A stretch of 64,000 nt of DNA, from contig JAQGGT010000007.1 in assembly GCA_028289245.1 (NCBI GenBank), positions 103,491-167,490 on the forward strand, read 5' to 3'. Below the pieces are notes generated by a model. That model ran no database searches. It worked only from the letters and a program-made list of their open reading frames with translations, and had not been told where the DNA came from. A program made the translations under genes and the position numbers. Positions 1-7,501 of the stretch are shown one piece after another. Positions within the stretch are counted from its first letter, which is position 1. Every line of letters starts with the position of its first letter. Origin of the DNA: Candidatus Saccharimonadota bacterium (GTDB lineage Bacteria > Patescibacteriota > Saccharimonadia > Saccharimonadales > UBA4665).

Positions 1-1076
1 ATGGCTTGGTGTAGGCCTTCGTTGTAGCGGCGACCGGCTAGTAAACGACCAGTAAATTCATCGACAATAACGACTTCACCTTCGGTAGTAACGACGTAAT
101 CTTTGTCTCGGGTAAACAAGGCGTGGGCCCGCAGGGCTTGCTGCAAGTGATAGATGGTGCGAATGTTTTGTGAGCCGTACAGATTGTCGATGCCGAGGAT
201 TTTCTCGACTTTTTCGACACCATCGTCGGTGAGGATAACGGTTTTGCGCTTTTCATCGGTTTCGAAGTGCTTATCTTTGCGCAGTTGGCGAACGACTTTA
301 GAGAATTGGTCATAGGCCGTGCCGCTGGTGACACTGGGGGCGCTAATGATCAGCGGCGTACGAGCTTCATCGATCAAGATCGAGTCCACCTCGTCGACGA
401 TGGCGAAGTTCAGCTCGCGCTGGCGCAGCTGGTCTTCTTCACGCACCATGTTGTCGCGCAGGTAATCGAAGCCGTACTCATTGTTGGTACCGTAAGTGAT
501 GTCAGCGTTATAGGCGTCTTGGCGGGTGCACGGCTTAAGATGCTTGAGGCGCTCGTCGTCGTGCTCTTTGTTGATAAAATCCGGGTCGTAGATGAAGCTG
601 CGGTCGCCTAAAATCACACCGGTGGTCATGCCCATCCAGTTATAGACTTCGCCCATCCAGCCGGCATCACGCTGGGCCAGATAATCGTTGACGGTGACGA
701 CGTGGACACCCTTTTCGGTGAGGGCGTTTAGGTAAACCGGCGCCGTGGCGACCAAGGTTTTACCTTCACCGGTTTTCATTTCGGCCACATTGCCTTCGTG
801 GAGCACCATACCACCGATGAGTTGGACATCGAAGTGGCGCAAGCCGATGGAGCGCTCAGCCGCTTCGCGGATAACAGCAAAGGCATCCGGCAAGATAGTA
901 TCGAGCGACTCTTTTTTGAGGCGCTTCTTCAGCACCTCAGTTTGCTCTTTGAGCTGCTTGTCGGACATTTTTTTGTATTTGTCAGCCAGGGCATTGATGG
1001 AAACTACTCGTTTTCGGAGCCGTTTTACCGTTTTGGCCTGCGGGTCGCCGAGCATTTTTTTCAGAACAATATTCAT
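1..1076 (-). CDS. secA: Protein translocase ATPase SecA (N-terminal part; gene runs off the left edge)
   Basis: The minus-strand translation from ATG at 1076 gives about 358 residues of SecA, the ATPase motor of the Sec translocon, which pushes unfolded proteins through SecYEG. Visible motifs are the Walker A segment KTGEGKT near residues 101-107, the region around LRDNM, and the DEAD-type segment [15 protein letters not shown]. The gene continues past position 1, so roughly the C-terminal 500 residues are missing from the window. The start is supported by AAGAGGAAAAAG about 8 nt upstream and a TATACT -10 box further upstream. SecA clients in this window with signal or anchor segments include the pentapeptide-repeat protein and probably the giant surface protein. 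Confidence 0.96.
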   Translation of the reverse strand, partial: MNIVLKKMLGDPQAKTVKRLRKRVVSINALADKYKKMSDKQLKEQTEVLKKRLKKESLDTILPDAFAVIREAAERSIGLRHFDVQLIGGMVLHEGNVAEMKTGEGKTLVATAPVYLNALTEKGVHVVTVNDYLAQRDAGWMGEVYNWMGMTTGVILGDRSFIYDPDFINKEHDDERLKHLKPCTRQDAYNADITYGTNNEYGFDYLRDNMVREEDQLRQRELNFAIVDEVDSILIDEARTPLIISAPSVTSGTAYDQFSKVVRQLRKDKHFETDEKRKTVILTDDGVEKVEKILGIDNLYGSQNIRTIYHLQQALRAHALFTRDKDYVVTTEGEVVIVDEFTGRLLAGRRYNEGLHQA

Positions 1077-1163
1077 GGATATCTTTTTCCTCTTACCAGT
1101 ATTAGAAACTCAACAAAGTATATAGCTAGTATAGCCGTTTTTTGTCTCTAATGCGACTCTAAC

Positions 1164-1565
1164 CTACACCTCTGTAAGCGGCTCTGGCGCCAGCTGGGCC
1201 TGGGCTCGGCCATTACGGGCAAAGCGAGCAAATAAGCGGCGGTGCATTTTACCGCTGTTGCGTTGGTCTTTGTACTTTTGCAGCTGGTGCTTTAGCTTGG
1301 CTTCAACAATATCCACGGCGGCATAAATGTTTAGCGTACTTTCAGTGATGTTAATAGTCTCGCCCGGCAAGTAAAAGGTCACTTCACAGGTGGCATGCTG
1401 CTTATTCTTAGCTTTACTTTCTTTGAGCTGCACCTCGGCATGAGCACTGGCGCGATTGTGCGCCGATAAATATTTATCGAGGTTGCCAATTTTTTTGGTG
1501 ACATACTTGCGAAGGCTGTCGTCTACTTCGGTGTGGACCCCACGAATCTCAAATTTCTGTAGCAT
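1164..1565 (-). CDS. hpf: Ribosome hibernation-promoting factor HPF/RaiA
   Basis: This 133-aa protein matches the HPF/YfiA family, which binds the 30S decoding region and silences ribosomes in stationary phase. It starts MLQKFEIRGVHTEVDDSLRK and has the usual beta-alpha-beta-beta-beta-alpha pattern, with the basic helix around residues 90-105. It lacks the C-terminal dimerisation domain of long HPF (about 180-190 aa), so it is a short form with a roughly 35-residue basic tail. AAGGAGAA lies just upstream of the start and TATACT about 40 nt upstream. It sits directly upstream of secA in the same direction, an order common in many bacteria. Confidence 0.93.
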   Translation of the reverse strand: MLQKFEIRGVHTEVDDSLRKYVTKKIGNLDKYLSAHNRASAHAEVQLKESKAKNKQHATCEVTFYLPGETINITESTLNIYAAVDIVEAKLKHQLQKYKDQRNSGKMHRRLFARFARNGRAQAQLAPEPLTEV

Positions 1566-1628
1566 CTTAGATTCTCCTTCACGTTACCCTTCCAGTATAA
1601 CGCCGTTTGCCTATAAAAACCCCGAAGT

Positions 1629-1724
1629 CATCAAAGCACATTAGCATATTGATACTTTGATGCGATCGTGGAGGCTCGGCAAAGTGATGTCATGATGCGA
1701 AAGCATCAATATGCTTTGATGCGG
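1629..1724. repeat. Pair of GCATCAAAG-type palindromic repeats
   Basis: The hpf-serS gap holds two small palindromes. The first pairs CATCAAAG with CTTTGATG about 27 nt apart. The second is AAAGCAT-CAAT-ATGCTTT followed by TTTGATGCGG. The same words recur at 19478-19515 and inside prmC at 26265-26342, so they form a dispersed repeat family in this genome. They may also act as transcription punctuation between serS and hpf. Confidence 0.75.
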
Positions 1725-1755
1725 AGAGATTTTTAGGAAACGAAGTGACTGAATA

Positions 1756-3054
1756 TCAGATCTGAGATTGGCCGCCCATGTAGGGACGCAGCACTTCAGG
1801 GATGGTGACGTGGCCGTCTTCCAGTTGATAGTTTTCGAGAATGGCTTTGAGAATGCGTCCCAGTGCGAAGGCGGTGGCATCATTGGTGTGCACTAGATCG
1901 AGACTGCCGTCTTGGCGTTTGGTACGAATTTTGAGGTCGCGCGACTGGTAGTCGGTGATGTAGTCGGCCGAGTGGGTCTCGCGGTATTTCCCCTGCGCCG
2001 GGAACCAGCAGTCGATGTCGACGCCGCGAGCGTTGGGTTTGCCAATGTCGGCGGTGCACTTATCGATCACGCGATATGGCAGGCCTATGTGCGCCACCAA
2101 GTATTCCTGGACGGCCACGGCTAGCAGGTGCTCGTCAAGTCCGGTCTCAGGAGTGCTGAAAACTTCCATTTCGAGTTTGTCGAACTGGTGCATCCGGAAA
2201 ATACCCTCGACATCCTTGCCGTAGGTGCCGGCTTCACGGCGGAAACTGGTGCTGTAGCCGATGTAACGAATCGGCAGTTCAGCTTCGGGCAAAACCTCGT
2301 TCCAGTACATCGTACAGAGGGAGTGTTCGGCACTGGCATTGAGCCAGAGGTCGTCCTGCTCAATTTTGTAGGTTACCTCTTCGGCATTGAGACGGGCGCT
2401 AGCCACATAGGGTTCGGTGCGGATGAGCGCCGGCGGCAACACCGGTCGATAGGGTTTGGCAACCAGGTTGAGATTATTTTCGTCGATGAGCGACTGGATG
2501 ATAGTTTCGTCGCCTAGCGTCGTAAAGACGTACTGGATAAGGGCAAACTGCAAGCGGACGAGGTCGCCCTTGAGGTAGGCAAAGCGGCTGCCGGCAACTT
2601 TAGCGGCCCGCTCTTTGTCGATGAGGTCCCACTGTTCGCCGAGCTCTTGGTCGTGCTTAGGGGTAAAGTCAAAGTGGGTTGGTTCACCGACGGTTTTGGC
2701 GACGACATTTTCGTTCTCATTGGCGCCCACCGGTACTATATCGAGCGGCATATTTGGCACCGCCCGGAGTGCAACTGCCAGTTTCTCCTCGATCAGACCC
2801 AAATCGGTCTCGAGATTGCCAAGCTCAGTTTTGAGCTGTCTGCCGGCGGCGATTTGCTCCTCGCTCGGCTTACCGGCCTGTAAACTGGCGGCCTGCTCGT
2901 TGCGGCGGCGGCGCAGTTCCTCAATCTGGGTCAAGCGAGTTTTGCGAGCGACATCGAGCTCCAAAAGTTCAGGGATGTTGACACTATAGCCCTTCTGGGT
3001 GGACTTTTCCGCGACCAGCTCGGCGTTGTCACGGATAAACTGAATATCTAGCAT
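1756..3054 (-). CDS. serS: Seryl-tRNA synthetase
   Basis: This 432-aa class II aminoacyl-tRNA synthetase charges tRNA-Ser. Residues 1-110 form the tRNA-binding coiled coil (charged heptads, many Glu and Arg). The catalytic core follows, with motif 2 around FRREAGTYGKDVEGIFRMHQF and a motif 3-like segment GRILKAILENYQ near the C-terminus; length is typical. The start is preceded by TATACT at 3061-3066, only 6 nt before the ATG, with no Shine-Dalgarno, so a leaderless mRNA is predicted. The palindromic repeats lie between it and hpf. Confidence 0.97.
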   Translation of the reverse strand: MLDIQFIRDNAELVAEKSTQKGYSVNIPELLELDVARKTRLTQIEELRRRRNEQAASLQAGKPSEEQIAAGRQLKTELGNLETDLGLIEEKLAVALRAVPNMPLDIVPVGANENENVVAKTVGEPTHFDFTPKHDQELGEQWDLIDKERAAKVAGSRFAYLKGDLVRLQFALIQYVFTTLGDETIIQSLIDENNLNLVAKPYRPVLPPALIRTEPYVASARLNAEEVTYKIEQDDLWLNASAEHSLCTMYWNEVLPEAELPIRYIGYSTSFRREAGTYGKDVEGIFRMHQFDKLEMEVFSTPETGLDEHLLAVAVQEYLVAHIGLPYRVIDKCTADIGKPNARGVDIDCWFPAQGKYRETHSADYITDYQSRDLKIRTKRQDGSLDLVHTNDATAFALGRILKAILENYQLEDGHVTIPEVLRPYMGGQSQI

Positions 3055-3071
3055 GTGATCAGTATACCCAA

Positions 3072-3992
3072 CTAGTTGCTCATTGACGAGAGGATGGCCG
3101 GCTCAATCACGGCAAAAAACAGGATGACGATAAATATCGCAAGTCCCAAGTAGGTCAGGCTGGCTGGGCGGCTTTCGCCGCTGACGAAGCCGCGGAACCA
3201 ATTTTCGCGGAGCGGCGTGGCGTCTTGGAGATCATTCGGGCGCCAGCTGACGGACTTGTGGTCGAATTCGTCGAGCAAGTCTTGGCCGAACTGGCGCATG
3301 GCCTTCAGGGCCGGCTCGGTGTATTGATTGCCTTTGGCAATGATGTACATTTTGTCACCGACGATCTCGATATCATAAGGCCGGCCGCCGTCGACAAGGG
3401 TCTGCATGACATCCGGCGCCAGGATCGATAAAGCGTCGATGTTCAGACCTTCCGGGGCGTATAATTTGAACGACTTATCGAAGTTGCCCTCTAGGCTGAT
3501 GCGTTGCGCGGCGGCGTAGGCGTAGGAGGCGCCGTTCTGCTGACCGTCCAGGAAGAGATGGGGGTATTTTTTGAGGTTAGTCAGCACCATGATAGTAAAA
3601 GTGAACGTGTGCTGGTATTTGTCGTTGCCGACGGTATATTTGTGCTGAAAGATAGTGGCCCAACTGTCGCGTAGCGGGATATCGTAGATGTAATCGTTGT
3701 CTTCGGAGTGGCCCATGCCCTGCAGCGCCGGTGGTGCCTGGCCGTAAAAATAATAGGGATTGGGCTGCAAATTGTTGGCCAACGCAAAATTCTCGATCCG
3801 CTTCGAGCGTTGCCAGCTAATCAGCCAGGCGACGATAAGAGCGTAAGCGATGGAGGTGTAGCCGAAGAATAGCAGGCCAATATCTCCATTAGAACAAGCC
3901 GCGATGACCGTCGGAATGTACAGCGATAGCGGCCATAAAAACATCTTCAAGTTCAGGCGAGTGTGGAGGGCTGAGTAATCGAGCGGCTTCAT
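3072..3992 (-). CDS. Membrane protein of unknown function
   Basis: This 306-aa protein has two hydrophobic segments near the N-terminus (about residues 15-35 and 38-60), a soluble domain of about 200 residues, and one C-terminal hydrophobic segment (about 280-300). I recognise no catalytic motif. The soluble domain alternates beta-strand-like and charged stretches, such as DVMQTLVDGGRPYDIEIVG. Its ATG overlaps the stop of the upstream nuclease gene by 4 nt (ATGA), so the two are translationally coupled and probably one operon. Function unknown. Confidence 0.8.
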   Translation of the reverse strand: MKPLDYSALHTRLNLKMFLWPLSLYIPTVIAACSNGDIGLLFFGYTSIAYALIVAWLISWQRSKRIENFALANNLQPNPYYFYGQAPPALQGMGHSEDNDYIYDIPLRDSWATIFQHKYTVGNDKYQHTFTFTIMVLTNLKKYPHLFLDGQQNGASYAYAAAQRISLEGNFDKSFKLYAPEGLNIDALSILAPDVMQTLVDGGRPYDIEIVGDKMYIIAKGNQYTEPALKAMRQFGQDLLDEFDHKSVSWRPNDLQDATPLRENWFRGFVSGESRPASLTYLGLAIFIVILFFAVIEPAILSSMSN

Positions 3993-4774
3993 GATTTTTT
4001 CTGGATGGCAGCGAGGGTTAGTTCGGTGCGCGCCCGAGCATAGCTGCAGTAATCGCAGGGGCCACCCATGGCTGCCTCGCCGATCGGCGGCATATCGTCG
4101 CTGTCCATGCAGGCCTTCATGCGGCCGAGGGTTGGCTCGACCCAGCTGTCATCGCCTTTGTAAGGGATGATTTTGGTGCGAAATTCGACTTTGTCATTGA
4201 AGGCATCGAGGTCAGCTCGGCCGTTCGTGTAGACAAAATAGCCGGTGTCCTGCACCGGGAGGCCGTTCTGGCGCAGCAGCCACTGGTAGACTTCCATTTG
4301 GCGCTTGTAGCTGATCTGCCAGTCGCTATCGATGCTAACCTCACGGTCTTTGGAGGTGGCTTTGTAGTCGACGACAATCACCTGCCCGTCCGGTGCCACC
4401 CATAAATCGTCGACGGCACCGAAAACGTGCAAGTTGGTCGGTGCATGGACGGCGATGACACCGACGAAGTTCTCGCGCCAGGTGTCGAGTTGGTCGTGCG
4501 CATAGGGAATGGCGTCGACCTTGTACTCCACCATCAGCGGGTGGGGCTCGCCCTTGGCGCGGTAACTGTCGAACTCTTTCTTGAATAATTCATCGATGGC
4601 TTTATTGATGTTGAACGGCGGGCTGCTCGGACGAGTAATTTTTTTGCGAACGTCGAGCCAGAAACAGCGCGGGCACTGCATAAACAGCTCGATTTTGGAA
4701 CGCGAGACTTTAAACGGCTCGGTTTGGCCGGGTTTATATGGTTGGGAGCGCTCGCGCCAGTATGCTTGTGCCAT
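3989..4774 (-). CDS. PD-(D/E)XK superfamily nuclease with putative Fe-S cysteines (Cas4/RecB-like)
   Basis: This 261-aa protein begins with a KIELFMQCPRCFWLDV-type segment and ends with GGPCDYCSYAR. That cysteine layout (one or two near the N-terminus, the rest near the C-terminus) is typical of the RecB/AddB/Cas4 nuclease group with an iron-sulfur cluster. The nuclease core is the segment with D in GAVDDLW followed by VIVVDYKATS, the PD-(D/E)XK signature, with Q and Y residues (KRQMEVYQWLL) further on as in the QxxxY motif. There is no CRISPR context, so a stand-alone DNA repair or processing nuclease is likelier than Cas4. The -10 box TATAAT at 4781-4786 ends 6 nt before the ATG: predicted leaderless. 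Confidence 0.82.
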   Translation of the reverse strand: MAQAYWRERSQPYKPGQTEPFKVSRSKIELFMQCPRCFWLDVRKKITRPSSPPFNINKAIDELFKKEFDSYRAKGEPHPLMVEYKVDAIPYAHDQLDTWRENFVGVIAVHAPTNLHVFGAVDDLWVAPDGQVIVVDYKATSKDREVSIDSDWQISYKRQMEVYQWLLRQNGLPVQDTGYFVYTNGRADLDAFNDKVEFRTKIIPYKGDDSWVEPTLGRMKACMDSDDMPPIGEAAMGGPCDYCSYARARTELTLAAIQKKS

Positions 4775-4777
4775 CAG

Positions 4778-5344
4778 CTAATTATACTGGGCCTGCAAGC
4801 AGAGATAGTAATCGTTGTTGTCTGCATCCGATTTGCTATAGTCGTAGTGACATTTGTTACCACTTTGATCGCTGCTGCTGCCACCGAAAATGTCATCGCT
4901 GCTGGTATAGAAACTGGGGCGCGCGGTGTGGCACTCGGTGCCCTTATGGTAGAAGTCTGTGAAATAGACCGATTGGCCGACAACGTCTGAGGTATTGAGG
5001 GTGCTGCCACTGTAATACGACTGGTACAGCGCATCGCCAGGATTAGTGCCAAAATCGGCATCGGCCTGGTAAGTGGCACAAAGTTTATACGTGTTATTGG
5101 AAATTTTTTGATAACTGACGGTACTCACTGTCCTATCGACGCCGGCGGCGCTGAGAGAATCGGGCACAGCCTGATGCTTGGTGACGTACCTATCAACCGC
5201 CGTGGCCGCAGCGGTGGCGGCTTTATAGGTAGCCTTGTCGTGTCGGGCCGGGCCGGCACTGAAGAGTGTTATCAACAGCGCCACGAACACTACGAGCCCG
5301 ATGGCGGCGAAGCCAAGTTGGTATTTGCGGAGCTTGTTTGGCAT
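4778..5344 (-). CDS. Single-pass membrane-anchored hypothetical protein
   Basis: This 188-aa protein has a short basic N-terminus, one transmembrane segment at about residues 10-30, and an exported Ser/Asp/Tyr-rich domain with four cysteines that could form disulfides outside the cell. No known domain is recognised. It follows the proline-rich membrane protein by 2 nt on the same strand. AAGGG, overlapping the upstream stop, may serve as a weak Shine-Dalgarno. The layout (anchor plus low-complexity exported domain) suggests an envelope protein, but the function is unknown. Confidence 0.78.
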   Translation of the reverse strand: MPNKLRKYQLGFAAIGLVVFVALLITLFSAGPARHDKATYKAATAAATAVDRYVTKHQAVPDSLSAAGVDRTVSTVSYQKISNNTYKLCATYQADADFGTNPGDALYQSYYSGSTLNTSDVVGQSVYFTDFYHKGTECHTARPSFYTSSDDIFGGSSSDQSGNKCHYDYSKSDADNNDYYLCLQAQYN

Positions 5345-5346
5345 AG

Positions 5347-6159
5347 CTAGCCCTTATGCTCGTCGCGCCAGTAGTATGCTAGAATCCCGCCGAAGACCAA
5401 GACAACCATCAACAAGCTAAAGAAAACGCGCACAAAACTGCCACCGCTTAAATCACCACCGAGAGCGGTAAAGACCGAGGTGAGCATGCCAATGGCCACG
5501 ATCAAACAGATAATAAAACTGACGATCTGAATAGACTGGGTGGTACGCCGCTTGGAGGCGTCAAGCGCCAGGGACGAATCGCTGAGCTCAGCATTTTTGA
5601 GACGCAAGAAGAGCCAGGCAAACACCGGCATCGTTATAAGCATCATGGCAACCGGGAATGACAGTGCCGAAAAGCTGAAGGCGCCATTAACGAAGGCGTC
5701 CAGCAACCATGACAAGCCGATAGCACTCATAAACAACACGATTGCCAAGAATACATACTCTACCCCATGCGGGCTATAGACTTGTATGACCGGCTGGGGC
5801 ATTAGGGACGCTGGGGCAGCCGCTGGCTGCTCATAGACCGGTGCGGGTGGCAGCGGCACGGCTGGTGCGACTGGTGCTGGCTCGTAGGCCACGGCTTGCG
5901 GGACATAGGCTGGATGGGGCTGGGGCTGCTGATGATGGCCATGGTGACCTTGGTGTTGCTGATGATGGTCGGGTTGCTGTTCGGGGGGCTGGGGCTGCTG
6001 GTCTGGCGCGGGCGCGGCTGACTGGTAGACATAAGCCGGGTCTTCGGCCGGAGCTTGTGGCTGATACATATCGGCCGGCGGCGCGATAAAAGGTTGTGGT
6101 GGCATTGGCGGCTGGGGCACTGGGCCCGGCTGCGGTTGTTGATATGGATCATCTTGCAT
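5347..6159 (-). CDS. Membrane protein with Pro/Gln/His-rich cytoplasmic N-terminus
   Basis: This 270-aa protein has residues 1-125 of low complexity, rich in Pro, Gln, His and Ala, including a run of His-Gln repeats. Four hydrophobic segments follow, in the region 132-265, ending in a basic tail YYWRDEHKG. A similar design (short domain plus P/Q-rich low complexity) appears in the DUF5663-like protein at 37540-38163. TAGAAT lies about 20 nt upstream of the start without a clear Shine-Dalgarno. It is the first gene of a two-gene unit with the exported protein downstream. Confidence 0.8.
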   Translation of the reverse strand: MQDDPYQQPQPGPVPQPPMPPQPFIAPPADMYQPQAPAEDPAYVYQSAAPAPDQQPQPPEQQPDHHQQHQGHHGHHQQPQPHPAYVPQAVAYEPAPVAPAVPLPPAPVYEQPAAAPASLMPQPVIQVYSPHGVEYVFLAIVLFMSAIGLSWLLDAFVNGAFSFSALSFPVAMMLITMPVFAWLFLRLKNAELSDSSLALDASKRRTTQSIQIVSFIICLIVAIGMLTSVFTALGGDLSGGSFVRVFFSLLMVVLVFGGILAYYWRDEHKG

Positions 6160-6218
6160 GGTGAGGGTACCCGTTTATTCTACTTGCAGAATAGCACGCT
6201 ACCGAGGCCGGCCACAAA

Positions 6219-7484
6219 TTACTTATGTATCAGCACGGCCAGCGTTTCGATGTGTGGCGTGCGCGGGAAGAAATTATAGATCTCGAACTGGGTGATCTCG
6301 TAATCTGCCTGGAGCAGCGCAAGGTCACGGGCCTGCGTAGCCGGATTGCAGCTAAGGTAAATGACTTTGGGTGGTGCCGCCTCGAGGATTCTGGCAGTGA
6401 CTTTGGGATGGAGCCCGGCGCGTGGCGGGTCGACGATCAGCGTGGCGTCGGCGGCGACGTAATCGAGTGCTGTTTCAGCCGTGGCTTCGACAACTTCTAC
6501 GGTTGTACCGGCGGCGTTGTGGCGCGCCATAGCCACTGAGGCCGGGTCGGTCTCGACGAGGGTTTTCGTGTGGCCAATCGCCAGCCCAATTGAGCCGACA
6601 CCACTGTAAAAATCAATATTTGGCCCCTGCCCGGCAGCTTCGGCAACCACCGCCACGGCCTGCTCAAAAACCGGCACATTGGCTTGGAAAAAGCCGATCG
6701 GGTCATACAACAGCGGCGTACCCAGAATTTCATCCTCGAGGCTAGTATCACCAAGCTCATACAACAATTTAGTGGGCACTGAAGCCGGGCTCTTGGGGTT
6801 AGAATGGTAGACGCGTAAGCCCTTGAGCTCGGCGGGCAGCGTCAGTTTGGAGAAAGTTTCGAGCTTAGTAAACAGCGCTGCTACCACCTGACCGTCTTGA
6901 GTACAGCGCACGATTAAGGTCTTTACGTCGCCGGCTCGGGTTTTGAGCGCCGTCAGTTGGCTGACAATGGCGTTGGCGGCGGCATCGATGGCCGGCATGG
7001 CCAATTTGCTGCCAAGTACAATCTGTTTACCATGACTGCCCCGCTGGTGCAGCGCCAGATGCATGCCGTCGTCATCTCCCCAGAAGGAGTATTCCATTTT
7101 GTTGCGGTAGTGCCAGACGCGGTCGTCGTGGACGGTGTCGCTCAGGCTGGGGAGGCTTACTTTCTCATGGGTAAAAAGCTCCTCGACGATAGCACGTTTG
7201 TAGCGGTTCTCGGCTTCGAAAGTCATGATTTGCCAGGGGCTGGTTGAGAGATAGTTGGCTTCTTCGGGCTCGACGCGGTCAGCCGATGGGTTGGCAACCG
7301 ATTCGGCGATAGCCTCGGCGTAGGAGCGCTTCTGCTTGATGACGCGGCCCTGCACCGTTTCGCCGGGTAATGCATTCCACACAAAGACCTTGCGGCCGTC
7401 GGTTAGCTCGCCGAGCGCCTGGCCACCATGGACCATTTTAGTGATAGTAATTGTTGCTAGTTCGGTGGGAAGTGTTTTAGGCAT
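6219..7484 (-). CDS. 23S rRNA (uracil-5-)-methyltransferase, RlmD/TrmA family
   Basis: This 421-aa SAM-dependent methyltransferase would make 5-methyluridine in rRNA or tRNA. Residues 5-60 look like a TRAM RNA-binding domain. The Rossmann methyltransferase fold follows, with FYSGVGSIGLAIG as the SAM loop. DPPRAGLHP is the motif IV region, and YLSCNPATQARDLALL carries the nucleophilic Cys. The CxxxxxCGGC iron-sulfur motif of E. coli RlmD is absent: the matching region reads YLSTSPWQ. This resembles the cluster-free RlmCD branch. TACAAT at 7491-7496 ends 6 nt before the ATG with a TGC extension, so it is predicted leaderless. Confidence 0.92.
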   Translation of the reverse strand: MPKTLPTELATITITKMVHGGQALGELTDGRKVFVWNALPGETVQGRVIKQKRSYAEAIAESVANPSADRVEPEEANYLSTSPWQIMTFEAENRYKRAIVEELFTHEKVSLPSLSDTVHDDRVWHYRNKMEYSFWGDDDGMHLALHQRGSHGKQIVLGSKLAMPAIDAAANAIVSQLTALKTRAGDVKTLIVRCTQDGQVVAALFTKLETFSKLTLPAELKGLRVYHSNPKSPASVPTKLLYELGDTSLEDEILGTPLLYDPIGFFQANVPVFEQAVAVVAEAAGQGPNIDFYSGVGSIGLAIGHTKTLVETDPASVAMARHNAAGTTVEVVEATAETALDYVAADATLIVDPPRAGLHPKVTARILEAAPPKVIYLSCNPATQARDLALLQADYEITQFEIYNFFPRTPHIETLAVLIHK

Positions 7485-7501
7485 CTGCCTATTGTAGCAA
7501 C

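Noticed and set aside
3989..4774. Calling the PD-(D/E)XK nuclease a true Cas4
   Set aside because: The cysteine layout is similar, but there are no cas genes or repeats nearby, and RecB/AddB-type stand-alone nucleases share the same layout.
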